This document shows, piece by piece, positions 34,515 to 46,637 of a DNA stretch of 64,000 nucleotides. Position numbers and translations under genes: made by a program. The stretch is taken from assembly GCA_033819885.1 (NCBI GenBank), contig JAQYUZ010000021.1, forward strand, positions 124,001 to 188,000. The letters run 5' to 3'. The notes under the pieces were generated by a model that made no database searches, had not been told where the DNA came from, and saw nothing but the letters and a program-made list of their open reading frames with translations. This stretch comes from Microbotryomycetes sp. JL201 (lineage: Eukaryota > Basidiomycota > Microbotryomycetes). Position 1 is the stretch's first letter. Each line of letters opens with the position of its first letter.

Positions 34515-35382
34515 ATGTCGTCAGCAGCAGCACCAGCCGCGGGCAGCAAGCTGCAGCAGCTATGGAATCATCCAGCTGGTAAGTCGCGTGATGAAGAACA
34601 GAAAGCAGCTGGCCACGGGAGACCAAGAGAGCGCGCAAACACACGCTCGCGGCCAGTCTGACAAAGTGGAATGCTCATGATGGCCCACAAATGCTGACTG
34701 CCGGTCTGTGATATTGCACAGGACCCAAGTGAGCGAGCTGGACGATTGGGCGCGCGACCTCCGACGTGCAACGAATACGCTATGCTGACACGACTTGACC
34801 TGATCAACAGGACCGTCTTTTTCTGGGCGCCCATGTTCAAATGGTCCGTCACTGCGGACAGCGCTTGTGTCGGTCTGACGAACGCACGGTCCCAACCTGC
34901 TGACACGAGGAACGCACATATGCACACGCAGGGCTCTCGTAGCGGCAGGCATCAAAGATCTTGGTAGGCCGGCCGACAAGATCTCTGTCAACCAAAACCT
35001 CGGCAAGTCGCCCCCTCGCTCAGCGGGCTGGCCCGTTGCATCGTCTGCTCGCCTCTGACAGTTCATTCATTCTCGATACCTTTGGCAAAAATAGCCTTGA
35101 CGGCAACTGGCTTGATTTGGGTCCGGTACTCGTTCGTCATCACACCCGTCAACTACTCACTCGCGGCCGTTAACGCGTTTGTGGCGACGACCGGCATTGC
35201 GTCTTTGTACAGGGCATGGGAGTGTGTCGTCTGTCCCTCTTCTCGTAGCATCAACCAGAAAAAACTGACGTTGCTTCAATAACAGCTGGCAGCGCAAGTC
35301 ACCGGCTGAGCAAGCAAAGATCAAGGCCGAGCGAGAGGCGCAAGATCTTGCAGACAAGGCAAAGGCGGCCGTCAAGGCTTGA
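34515..35382 (+). CDS. MPC2: mitochondrial pyruvate carrier subunit MPC2, six exons
   Basis: Inner-membrane subunit that imports pyruvate with MPC1. Exons: 34515-34578, 34722-34728 (7 nt), 34811-34843, 34932-35002, 35095-35221 and 35286-35382; they sum to 399 nt, 132 residues plus stop. The protein reads KLQQLWNHPAGPKTVFFWAP, MFKWALVAAGIKDLGRPAD, NLALTATGLIWVRYSFVITP, NYSLAAVNAFVATTGIASLY and a charged C-terminal helix (QAKIKAEREAQDLADKAKAA). The motifs HPAGPKT.FFWAP.FKW and ATG.IW.RYS are diagnostic of MPC2-type subunits. Two structural oddities: the 7-nt exon (GACCCAA) coding part of GPK, and the intron 35003-35094, which must use a GC donor (G|GCAAGT). Confidence 0.93.
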
Positions 35383-35597
35383 GCGGTCGGCAGTGTCCTT
35401 CGTTCGACTTCCCACCTGTTACTTTCCTCTTTTCGGCAGCGTTTCATCATCTTTGTTTCTTTTCCAGATCTCTTGTTGGCATTTAGATTCACCATTGGCA
35501 ATAGTGAAAACGTACAGAAGCGGACATGGAATCAAGAAAGCACACGAGAAGCAAGGGACGAAGAAAAGCACCCAGAGGAGTTTGTCACTGCTATTTG

Positions 35598-37038
35598 CTA
35601 GGCGAAGCGCGCGACATCTTCTGCGCTTGGTCCGCTGGGTGGCGTCGACGCCGCCAAGTTGCACTGCCAGAACGCTCGAACTTGATCGGGCGTGAATGAG
35701 CCCGTGACTGAATGGAGCGTTCCTCTGTTGTTGAACAGGACGAGCTGGTTCGGTTTCCATTCGTGGACGTAAACGAGCTGTCGAATTGAACGACTCAGCT
35801 GACTGGAACCACGTGGGAGCGATCCTCCCCCTCAAACGAACACCGAACACCACAGTGGACTCACAGCTGGGTCGATGCCAGGTCGCTGCATTTTGTAGAG
35901 AAGCTCTCTGACTTGCTTCAGATCTGTCAAGTGGACGCCATCTGGCCACAATGTGCTTGCTCTCCGTTCGACACCTTCCGGTACTGGTTCGACAAGCAAG
36001 CTGTGTACGCCACTTGGGTGCACTTGAAAGTGCAATCCGCCAGTTTGAGGATTCTTCCACAAGACAGGATACGTCTTGACGTGCTCCTCTGACCAATCAG
36101 GCAATTCTGACATTGATAGTTCCGTTCCGTCGCTCTCCATGCCCAGTCCCGTAGGTTTCGCTTTTGCGCTACCCATGAAAACGTATGGATGCGGCGCGTA
36201 CCTGACTTTCATTCTCACAGCCAAGCTCTTCAACTCGTCGGGCAAGAGTTGAAACATGATTCTGGTCGAGACGAAAGCCGTACCTCCCTGCGGCACCTCT
36301 AGCTCGTCTCCTGTGCCGTCGTCGTATTTGAGTGTTTGTGTGATGCCGTTCGGGGTGAGCTTTGACGCCAATGTCGTCACCAGAGGAGGCTCACGCTCAT
36401 ACAGAGCCGCGTCAATGTGCCACCTATAGAACCTCGTACAATGTTGAGCGGTCGTACTTTCCTTGTGAAAGGTTTCAAAGGACGGATGCTTTAAGCGCAC
36501 AGGAGTTGGCAGACCCTGTGTGATGGCGTGGTCGCCGACGAGACCGTTGCCAATCAACTGAACAGCTGGAACGCGAGGCAACGTGCGCAAATCGGGATGC
36601 AGTATGGACTTGTCATCAGGTCGTCCGTTTTTGCCGTGACCGTACTCGCCAGCGCAGTCCCTGCGTGCGAGAACAGCTGTCAAGAACAGAGTGGCGAAGC
36701 CGGAGGCGCTGCGTTACAAGCTTACGGGTCAAAGGACAACGTCAATGCGTACATGCCTTCGGGACTGAGGTTGACGTCTTCGAAAAGGACGAGATTGTGC
36801 TTGTACAGTAATTGCTGAATCCTGCGTCAGTGAGCGAGTTGTGAGCAAGCGACGTCTGTTCTGCAGATCCAGCTGCATCAGCTCACAGCGACAGTTCGTG
36901 CTTGGTCAAATTGTTGATGTCGTTTATTCCGTGCACAATGACCCCAAACTCGTCATCTTTGAGCTTGGATGAGGCCCGAGCAGACAAGGGCAGTGGCGAG
37001 GTCGATAGCAAACGATCGGGAATCGTCAAGGCGGGCAT
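35598..37038 (-). CDS. xanA: xanthine dioxygenase, Fe(II)/2-oxoglutarate dependent (XanA)
   Basis: Hydroxylates xanthine to uric acid using 2-oxoglutarate and Fe(II); a TauD-family fungal alternative to molybdenum xanthine dehydrogenase. The start MPALTIPDRLLSTS is followed by DDEFGVIVHGINDINNLTK. Iron ligands are the HxD in FYRWHIDAALY and the distal His in NNRGTLHSVTGSF; the 2-oxoglutarate Arg is in QVRAFWQCNLAA. Also characteristic: KYDDGTGDELEVPQGGTAFV, RYAPHPYVFMG and LHFQVHPSGVHSL. Four or so exons; the last begins LVYVHEWKPNQLVLF and ends EDVARFA. The motif order matches the Aspergillus XanA pattern closely. It diverges from the ferroportin-like gene with only 221 bp between start codons. 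Confidence 0.93.
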
Positions 37039-37234
37039 CTCAAGGGAACAGAGTGGGCCTGTTGAGTTCTATGGAAAGAAGAGATGGCAACTCTGGAGCT
37101 CGAATTTGAGCGCAGAGCATTCGGCTGCCGTTCGTGTCCTATCGCGATTGCCGATTCGCCCGCAGCGCCGAGGCCGAGGCCGACTCCGCTTCCTTCCGTC
37201 CGAAACGTGTGGGGCACAGCGACGGCATGATACG

Positions 37235-37240
37235 CACGTG
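37235..37240. promoter_or_regulatory. CACGTG box in xanA/ferroportin divergent promoter
   Basis: Sits within the 221-bp interval shared by the two divergent start codons. Function inferred. Confidence 0.4.
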
Positions 37241-37259
37241 ACCGGTGGTGTCGACACCC

Positions 37260-39243
37260 ATGGATCAGCTCTCTCACGAGTCTAACGCGGTAACCGGGCA
37301 TGTACAGCACACGGGCGACCGCGATGATCTTGCTGCGGGCGACACGCAAGCCGCAGCTCAGCCTACTGCATGTACAGCTGAACCCACCAACGCAAAGGTA
37401 GCAATTTGGTCACTTGCAGCGCAGCATCTTGTCAGTTTGGCCGAATTTTCATCCACCGTGAGCTCTACTCGTCCTGAGCGAAATCGGATCACAGGCCGCA
37501 AGCTGGGATATCAGGACGTACGAATTCGCGGCGTACCTGTTTCTCATCGTTCTCTTTCCCGATACACTCGTGCCGGCTTCAATCTTTGGCTTTGCGACTA
37601 CCGGCGTAGCAATTTGCCTGTCGGGTCCCGTCGGCAGACTTGTCGACACATCGCCGCGACTCGCCTTTGTTCGTCGCTGCATCATTGTGCAAAAACTGAC
37701 AGTTCTATCTGCCTATTCTTTGTTTCTGGTCTTGTTCCTTCGCCTCAGAAGCGATGGAATTTCTGCCAAGGCTTGGTCAATCTTTGCCTGCATCGTCGCG
37801 CTTTCGGCTGTGCTCAACCTGTCTAACGTCGCCTATTCCGTCAGCATCGAGCGTGACTGGATCACGTCAATTGCTCAAGGCGATTCTGTCACATTGACAA
37901 CGTTGAATGCCTGGCTGAGGCGTATTGACCTCGTCACAAAGCTCGTCGCGCCACTGGTCATGTCAGCCCTCTCGGCAGGTGTCAGCTACCCCTTCTCGAT
38001 CGCATTCATGCTGGGGTACTCGGTCGCGAGCTTTGCTTTCCAAATGTGGTGTGGGCTAGACACTCTCTTTTGTGAATGACAGAATGAAGTAGGCTGACTA
38101 TACACACGCCTTCTATGGATCCCAGGGATCGCCATAGTGTGGCAGAGGTGTCCTGTTTTAGGCATCGACGAAAAGAATCGCCTTGCCGCACGGCAAGCAG
38201 CTCGCACCGCTCGTCAACAGCAGTTGTCGTCACTCACATTAGGACAGAGAGCGAAAGCACGATTGAACGGCATCAAAGCGGCCGCGTCGCAGTTGTTTGT
38301 CGATTGGCACGACTTTGCCCGACACGAGGTTTTTCCTACTTCCGTTGCCATCAGCTTGCTGTACTTGACGGTCTTGTCGTTTGACGGCACCATGATCAGT
38401 TGGCTCAAATCGCATGGCTACAGCGACCCTTTCATTGCTGGCATGAGGGTACGTGTGCCTTGCCGTCAGTATATTATCCCTGTCCGAACTGATTTTCCTT
38501 CCAAAACGCTAGGGAGTCAATGTCGTCACGGGTTTGCTTGGAACTGTCGCCATGCCGTGGCTCGAGAAACGTATTGGGATTGCTCGGACTGGCACTTGGA
38601 GCATCATGTAAGACTGTTGCCCAAACAGACTCTGATTCTGGACCAATCTAAATACTTCTTTCGCAACCCTCCAGATCCGAAGCCGTTTCGCTCATTCCGG
38701 TGTTGTTGTCATTCTTTCTCTCACCTCCACCTCGCGGTCAAACAGCTGCAGGCTGGAACGAAGCACTGTTGTTCACCGGCATGGCCATGTCAAGAATTGG
38801 ATTGTGGGCTTTCGACTTGTGCCAACTCAAACTGTTGCAAACTTTACTCGAGCAACATCCGAGACGAAACGCATTGTCAGTCACGTATCGAGCAGGCTTA
38901 GTCTGAATCTACTCTTTGGCTGACCATGCTTGACATGTTCGCGCAACGCATACACAGGACGGCTCTGCAGTTTTCCTTGCAAAACATGATGGACCTTCTC
39001 AAGTCTGTCCTTTCAAACATGAAACTTTCCACAATTTGAACGACAACTGACTAGGTTGATTTGCTCTTTAGGTACGTCGTCACGCTCGTCTTGCGCACTC
39101 CGGAGCAATTCAAATGGGCCGCGCTCGTATCTTTTGCGTCAGTCTGCCTCGGTTGTTTGTCATGGCTTGTTTACGCAAAGAGGACGAGGGGTCATCTTGT
39201 TCACTGGCCGCATGATTGGAAACCTCTCGGACACAAGGTTTGA
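37260..39243 (+). CDS. ferroportin-like iron exporter (SLC40 family)
   Basis: Multi-spanning transporter of the SLC40 family, which exports Fe(II) in animals and loads vacuoles or exports iron in plants and fungi. It starts MDQLSHESNAVTGHVQHTGD. The first helices read AASWDIRTYEFAAYLFLIVL and FPDTLVPASIFGFATTGVAI, matching the SxWxDRMWEFA...LFP pattern of ferroportins. Later segments: VGRLVDTSPRLAFVRRCII, LNLSNVAYSVSIERDWI, HEVFPTSVAISLLYLTVLSF, DGTMISWLKSHGYSDPFIAG, GLLGTVAMPWLEKRIG and MSRIGLWAFDLCQLKLLQ. The final exon is hydrophobic (LVSFASVCLGCLSWLVYAK) and ends WPHDWKPLGHKV. Around six exons; the intron near 38,050 joins QMW to WIAIVWQ. Substrate is inferred from family. Confidence 0.88.
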
Positions 39244-39342
39244 GATACAAGTTTGCAACAAGGAAATCGTCCAAGAGAAACAGAAAGGAAAAAAAAGAAA
39301 CAAAGCGAAACTGTTAGGGCAGATAAAAGAAGTAAAGCGTAT

Positions 39343-42300
39343 CTACAGCCAGTTCGTAAACAACCTGGCATGTTCGGCAGTTTCGAGGTCAACGACCTGC
39401 CTTTGTTGAGCGCCAACATTTTGCCCATTAGCAGTCGATCCACCTCCATTGAATTGTTCTGGGCCACCAGCTCCTCCACCACCAGATTTGCCGTCTTTGA
39501 TCCTCTGCTTGAGCATTCTGACTTGCTCCAGCCGTCTCCTCCAATTAGACTTGTACTCCAACTTTGTCGTCCTGCCACCGCCCGTCTCAAGTCCAACGCA
39601 GTCCAACCAGATTTGACACATGATGTTGCAGTGTAAAGCAAGTTGACGGATCAGATGCGGCAAGGATGAGCCAGTAATCATCTTGAACGTGCCGAGCGGT
39701 CCTATCTCTGGCATGCCTGGACGGCGTTGCATAGATACCTGGTCACGAGGGTACGACATGGCGATCAATCATCAAATTTGATGACGTGCCAAAAACAGGG
39801 CTCACCTTGAAAAATTCCGAGTTATTTGACATGCCAGGCCCAATCCAAGGGTTACCAGCGGGCGTGTGAGGTTGGATGACAATGTTGATAAATTCGAATT
39901 GACTAGCAACCGTTCCAAAGGCGTATTCGACCCCGCTGTCATTCCAAATCACGTTGACGTAGTCGTTACCGACGTGACGTTTCTTCAGCGTGCACTGCGG
40001 ATCAGTCTCGATTGACGTCGGCATGAGGGTTGTGACGTGGAAAACGACCTGAGCGATATCGTCGTCCCAGATGTAGGTCCACTTGCCGTCGAGGTCGTTT
40101 TCCTGGTCGAGGCCACCGACGTAAATGTCTTGTTCGCGGCTACTCTTGAGCCGAACGAGTTTGCCGAGCGACGAAACGAAATCCGTGTACGCTTTTGAGC
40201 CATGCGTGTTGCGCAAGATGTCTTGTTCGACCGTTTGGCCCGCGCCGGCGTACAAGACGCCGACCTTGTGGAAATCAACGACGGGAATGCGGTCGAGTGC
40301 CGAGATACCTCGCTGGAAAGTGGGATCATTGGGCACGAGCAGAGGCGGGCCATTGCTTGAGAAATCGGGGTACGACGACAGCTGAAGCATGAAGAAACTC
40401 GGGTCGACCGACAGCAAGCCTGATTCGAGCGTCGGCTGGTTTGCTGTGGTCGCGGCAGAGTTGATGGCGTCCGAGACGACATTCTGCTCGATTGACGCTG
40501 CAATAGACAATTTTTCACCACCTTGCTCGGCTCCAGAGACGGAAGCTGAACGCGAGCGCGTGCCCAAGAACGGACGTTGGCCATGAGACGGCAAACTCGC
40601 AAGCGCGGAACTGATGACAGACGGCACCGAGACCTGCTGAGTCTCGCGATGACGAAGGTACATGGCGACCATGTTTGTCTCTGACGCCGTCGTAACGCCA
40701 CTGATATTCTGCAGCTCCCAGAGCATGCGAGCAACGCCAGAGGCACGTCTAATCGTCACTTCGACCCATGCGGGCGCCCGCAAGCTCCTCAGGGTGATGG
40801 TCGCTGAGCCTACGATCCAGGTCTTCGTTATGGCGTCTGCACGCCCAGCAGTGACAATTTTGTCGAAAGCCGACGGGCGAGGACGCGGGTCCGCGTTCGA
40901 GTACGCGTATCTGTAGAGCAGGCTTGTCAGTCGGCAAAATAGCATACGATCGAGTGTGTGACTCACCTAGCGATCATGTCAAAGCAGACTTCTGTCGCGT
41001 CATCAATCTCTGGTTTGCCTTCGTTCGCTTGAACCAGACGTCGAGTGAGAAACGCCACGTATTTCGGCCGCTCAGACAAGCGCAAAGCGAGGAACCAGGC
41101 GGCAATCGAATAATAAGCCATGAGGAAAACGTATTGCTGGAACGCATACTCGACGCCTTCCTCTTCAACCGGCGCAGGATTGTCGGCGAGGCGTTCATTA
41201 TGCGCTTGAATGTACTTGAGAGCGATGCCAAAAACGGTTTGAAAGTCAAGCTCGGTAAAGTTGGCATACAAGGCAGGTTCCTGGCCGACAGCAGCGATAA
41301 ATTCGAGAATGTGAACGCCCAGCGTTGCCGAAGATATGATTTTCTGCAAATGGCGCATGATCTCGGCCAAGTGCTTTGTCACGGATGGTCGCAATTCGAA
41401 CGCTGCGACAGCGAGGGCGTGAATGCAAGGTTTTGCCGTATCCCGCGGGTTTCCAAGTCCATGCATAAACGTGTCGACCATGTCGTCTTGCTGACTTTTG
41501 TTGAACAAGCTGCGGTACGCAATCAGCGACGTCAAACACTGGTACCCGACGGCGTGAATTTCGGCCCGCTTGACACCGACAGGCAGCGTTCGAGGAAAGA
41601 CGCGGTCGCTGCGATCCCCAGCTCGCAGAGCGTCGCACAAGACTCGGCGAAGGACGTGAATCTGCTGCGCAGCGCGTGGCCCGCAAGGAAAGTGTTTGTT
41701 CGCCAGCTGCTCTGGCAGGTGGCACAGGATGTAAGAGACGAGCTCCCATTCTTGATCGTGCTGGAGAATGTGGCAAACGGCAGCGAGGTATTCGGACACT
41801 GGCAAGACGACAAAAGGATCTTCGGGAGGGGCAGTGTCGGGAGCTTCCTTGACCTTGAGCTGACCCGTTCCTGGATCCTCTTCTTCTGTCCATTCGCGCA
41901 TACGATTGTGGTCGAACGAAGCGAGCCCTTTGCCGCCATGAACGATGGAACTCCCTTCCAGAAAGTTGAAAGGCAGCAATTCGGGAACAGTCCACAGAGG
42001 CTGAGCAGAAATCGTCATCGAGCTGTTGAGATTTCCACTCGCTCCCATGGAACCACCGTTGCGCCGAACCGACGTTGACCGACTCGGACTGCGCTCCTCA
42101 CTCTTCAGGCGTAGTCGACTGCTGCTCGGGCCCCTCGAGGCTCCTGTATCAGCCTTGCGCTGCGTGCGACCCCTCGTTTCATGGCCCTGCTTGCTAAAGT
42201 CATCTGACTGTGAAATGGACGCCGCCAAGTCTTCGGTCGTTTGCTCGGACACTACACTGAGTCGGCTGAGCACCGTGGCCGGACCCGTAATGTCTACGTC

Positions 42301-45300
42301 TTTGACCCAACATATGCGATGAGATGCATCAGCGCGCAGACGGACCAGCCACTGCAAAATCAGCAATCGAGACCGAGTCGATAAGCTTGTGTCGGCAAGC
42401 ACGTCCGAATTGGGCGCAGCTGACGGTGCGAGCAAGGCGAGTAAATCTCGAAATACGACAACAGCACGTTCCGAGGCTGTATCCGTCGCTTGTACGAGAG
42501 CCAAGTGGAAAAGCGATATGAGTCCGAGGATAGCCAAGAACGATACATCGTGAGGTTCGATCACGTGCTCTTCGCCGGCTAACTGAGGCGATGTTGGTGC
42601 CGTCCGCAAGCTTGCAGGCGAGTTAAAGCTTGAGAACGCAGTCAACCCGGCGCCCTTTCTCCTCGGTGTGGAGTGCACTGACGATGACGAATGGCGATTC
42701 AGAGTCCGTGAAGACCCTTTGGCCGTGCGCAATAACAGCAATCGCAGCTTTTCAAAAGTGTCTGAGGGACCGTCCTGCTCAGGTTCCAAAGTCGTTGCGA
42801 GTTCGTCACGCGCGATCTCGGCCGTGAGTGTCACCATCGTTTCTGCGCAGTCTAGGTCGTGTTCTTGTTCAAGAGACTGCTCAAGCACTGGCAATATAAT
42901 TTCGTTGACGAGCTTGTCGCGATTGTCTGGCGAGTGACGCAAGTGCTCGTACAGAGACAACAGCAAGCTCAGAGTGCGACGTCGAGTTTCAGCTGTCGCA
43001 CCGCTGTTGACGGCGCGCAAGCCAGAACCACGGCTTGGCAGAGAGTAGAACGTTTTGACGAGGTGACTTGTCCGATCGAGCCAATCAGTGTGAACAGGCC
43101 AGCACACTCCGGTCACGTCCGCTTGCTCGAGCACAACCTCTGCGAACGAGTTTGGCAGAGATGGCGCTATCGACTGCAGCAGCGTGAACAGTTGGGACGA
43201 AGGTCCAGTGAATCCAGGCTGTTGCCATGCGCGAACGACCCGCCGCAATAACGAGCCAAACGCTCCCAGGACGTCGGGTTTCTGAATAATGTTGCGGGCG
43301 CGCGAAGTATCGCCGTCCTCGTCCGCCTCGTCATCCGATGTTTCTGCGGATCGAGTCATTAGAAAAGACTTCTTGCATAGGACGAGTTGAACATACGCGG
43401 TTTAGCGTCTGAAGCATCTGTTTATTATAAATGTCAGAGCTGATCCATCTCAACACTAGCGCTGAGCAAACGCAACTGACCTCGATCTTCCAAAACCCAC
43501 GTTCTCAACTTTGTTGCTTCCCACGCGGACACGTGCCACTTGACCTTTTCCAATGTTTGAATTGCCAGGTCCCATTCTTCGTAGCTGACGTTCAGTTCGT
43601 GGTCTTCGAACGTCGGAGCGGTCGGCAACGTCGACGAACCCGTCATCGGACCTGACGCCGACTGATTGGAAGCATTTGACATTGTCGAATTGACATATTG
43701 ACGTTTCATGCTCGCCAAGCGTTCTGCCGAATCGATACGTTCTTCAACCAGTCGCAGCACTTCGGCGTCGACTCGCTCGTCTTTCCACTGTACGACGCGC
43801 CTCAAGCCCGGAAACACCCAAGGCAAACCGAGCGTAAGCAGGCTCGGGTACCGTGAAGTGTTTTGAGCTGATGATCCGGATCCCATTGAGTGACCTTGAG
43901 CTTCGGCGCTCAACCTTTCCTCGTCCTCCTGCGACTGCTCAGAGAAAGCTCGCCGCAACGCCCGCAGCGTGCCCACAAGCAACAGCACTGGCGTTTGTAC
44001 GGGACTAGCCGATGGGTTTGTCGCAGTCGGTGGTACAATCAGCGAATTTCGCAATGACCGTAGAGCCTGATTGGCTGGTGAACGGATCAAGTCGCGCATG
44101 AGTTCGTACGCCAAAGGTGGCAACACAGATTTGTCTGTCGGAAGGTCCTTGTCGCCAGGCCGTTTCGATGAATGACGCTCATCAACTTGAATGACGCCGA
44201 CAAAGCCATCACAGCCGATGATGCGAGCGACGAGCTCGACAACCTCGCGCAAGATCTCATCACCTTCATCACTCGAGCCTTGCCCAGCGTCCATGTGAGC
44301 TTTGCGTTGGGCCGTCTTGCCGCCCGTCACTTCTCCAAATCTGACAACAGCCGCGAGGTAGTTGAGCACGCCGGCTTCGTCCGAACCGCCCAAGTCTCGC
44401 TCGTCCCTTGACCGAGCAACTTCCAGTACCGTTCGGAGGCAATTCAGAGTCGATGACGTGAAAATGCTTGACGCCGAAAATTTCTGCAGATTCGTGAGGA
44501 GCGCGAGCGCACTTGAATGTCGTGACGGTCTCGGCGGCACCCATCTCACAAAGTGAGTTGACATTTCAGGGTCAAACAAAGGCGAGGGCGGTCTCGGCAA
44601 TGTGATCGAGTCTGTGATGAATGTGCACAGCAAGTTGACGAGTCCAGGCACGTCCGACAAGTCTCGTCCGCCTTTCGTCAGGCTGTCGAGCAGTTCGACA
44701 AGAGCCTCGCGGTCCGCGTCAGGCAGGGCTTTTCGCGTCCCACCTTGACCGTCGTCCACCTCGACTTTTGCCTCTTCAGACCACCTTCGAGCCTCGTCCC
44801 AGTAGACGGCTTTATCTCGCTCCATAATGCCTCCCGTGGAATCGAGACTGGCCTCCAGACACGCATTCATCAATTCGAGCACAGCCGAGCGAAGTTCCGC
44901 GCTCGAATCCGCCGAAAGATATCGTGATTGGGACAAGTAGATCTCAACAGGTGTCGGCGATGGCTTTGAGCTTGTCTTGTGCGCGTCTCCTCTCGGCGTC
45001 GAAGGGTGCGAGGCGAGCGCGTCCGACAAAGAGGCGGCGGCGACTGGCGGAGGCGGAAACGGGTACAGCGACACGCTTTTGGCCAATAGTCGCAAAAGGT
45101 ACACAAGTCGGTTTTCGTCTGGAGCTTGGAGAGATGCCTCGTGTAGCCGTGGCAGGATCTTGGATGGCGGGAGGACGTATTCGTCATCGAGCTCGGCTGC
45201 AACTTCTGGTGTGGGTGGTATGACAGCCATTCGTTCGCGAGACGCGTGTCTCGTACCTGACTTGCGATGCGGCGATGGAAAGCGACCCGCTCCACGTGAC

Positions 45301-46004
45301 GACGACGGGCCCGGTGACGGGTTGCGGCTTTGACGCAGCGCATTCTCGTAATCTTCTTCTGCCTGAGGACCTGATGCAGCGACAGTTGGAGCCGTCTTGC
45401 CTCTTGAATGAGTCACAAAGCCTCCTCTAGAGGGACCGGCAAGTGAATAACCTCCAACGCTAGTCGCCACCAAGTCGCGCTCGACAAAGTCGTTCTCTCC
45501 GGCCTCTGACACGCTCGCAATAGCCTCTGCCTTGCTCTTTCGCGGTCTGACACCTGCTCCACGACTCGAGGATCCGACAGCCATATTTGACCTGCTGGGT
45601 CTTGCGAATCCGGCAGACGAGCTCGTGGACGTAGTATCTTTGCTGTCAACGGATGCACGCCTCTGTGGACGGGCAGACAAGCTCGGCGATCCGGACAGCT
45701 GGATGGTGGGGTCGAAATGATTCAGCGTGCCTTGTGCTGTCGAAGACGTCGAAGCTGAATGAGACGACGAAGCTGCCCTTGAAACATTTCGACCGATTGA
45801 TTTGAACAAGCTTGCGATCGGGTTTCCGCTGCCGCTGCTGCTGCCATGAGGTGGGCTTGAGGGTAAAGCCGGCCTGCTTGTGCTTGTTGGCGATGCGAGT
45901 ATGGGTCCGCTGGCCGAACGCGAGCTGCCGCCATGTCGCTCTGGAGGGGAAGTTCCACCGTCTGTGGCGGACCAGCCTTCGCGAGAGACGGTGAACGGCG
46001 GCAT
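39343..46004 (-). CDS. TSC2: tuberin, TSC2-type Rheb GTPase-activating protein
   Basis: GAP for Rheb that restrains TORC1; partner of TSC1. About 2,150 residues. The first long exon (MPPFTVSREGWSATDGG onward) has a Ser-rich, probably disordered 300 residues and then helical HEAT-like repeats. It splices through a small exon (DASDAKP) into TSDDEADEDGDTSRARN and more repeats, including SEYLAAVCHILQHDQEWELV, the tuberin-core region. The C-terminal Rap/Rheb-GAP domain has FHKVGVLYAGAGQTVEQDIL, GSKAYTDFVSSLGKLVRL and the asparagine-thumb segment KKRHVGNDYVNVIWNDSG, then PFGTVASQF-like and NIVIQPHTPAGNPW strands. The final exon joins FFK to VSMQRRPGMPEIGPLGTFK, exactly the tuberin end pattern, and ends AEHARLFTNWL. 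All catalytic features seem intact. Confidence 0.93.
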
Positions 46005-46637
46005 ATCGCCTCGAGATGAGGCTTTTGACTTGGCCAGGCGCTAGCTGTATGCGACAAAGGCGCTGTCAGCCATTGCAAGTGCTGGTTCAACCCGTTCGCG
46101 CCGAGCACGTGCGGCAACCGACAGGGGCCGATCAACTCGCTGCCTCTTTGACGAGCTATTCGCTGCCTGGACGGCAGTCCTGCCATGCGAGCGAGCTTCT
46201 TCAGACTACAAGCGAGCAGCCGTCGGAAGCCCGCGCGCGCTCCACATGGCGTCACGCCCAGGCGTAGCGCAGTCGTAACATCTTGGTGCATGCCACCAGG
46301 AGTGACTACACCCAGGAACACTCCCGGCAAGAGACTTACGTCCTACTTTGCCCCTGATTTCGTTATTTGCGCGTGACGGCCCTCGACCGGCTCAGACGGC
46401 CTCCCGTTCAGGCTCGACACAAGACCCAATCGAGCTTGACCGAAGACAACCAAATCGAGCTCGGATGGAACTACTGCTGGGGCCGAGGGAAGCGCCTTGT
46501 GCGGGCGGGCGACAAGTTTGAAACCCGCATAAACTCCGACTATCGCTCTTATCGCCGCTGCAGAAACTCCGATTATTGACAACAATGGTTTCTTATTATG
46601 ACAGGAGGTCATTCGACATATTCACATGTTCAAATTC
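46005..46637. other. intergenic region between TSC2 and velvet gene
   Basis: Holds the TSC2 promoter and velvet 3' end. No supported gene; open frames lack conserved motifs. One CACGTG box is listed separately. Confidence 0.6.
46106..46111. promoter_or_regulatory. CACGTG box upstream of TSC2
   Basis: About 100 bp upstream of the TSC2 start codon, embedded in GAGCACGTGCGG. Role inferred. Confidence 0.35.

Noticed and set aside
40924-42078. Long plus-strand frame of over 380 codons inside the TSC2 region
   Set aside because: Antisense shadow of a conserved tuberin exon; composition follows TSC2 codon positions.
43360-43440. Apparent boundary between two separate genes at 43.4 kb
   Set aside because: A GTCAGT...ACAG intron, a small exon (DASDAKP) and a GTATGT...GCAG intron join both frames into one TSC2 protein.
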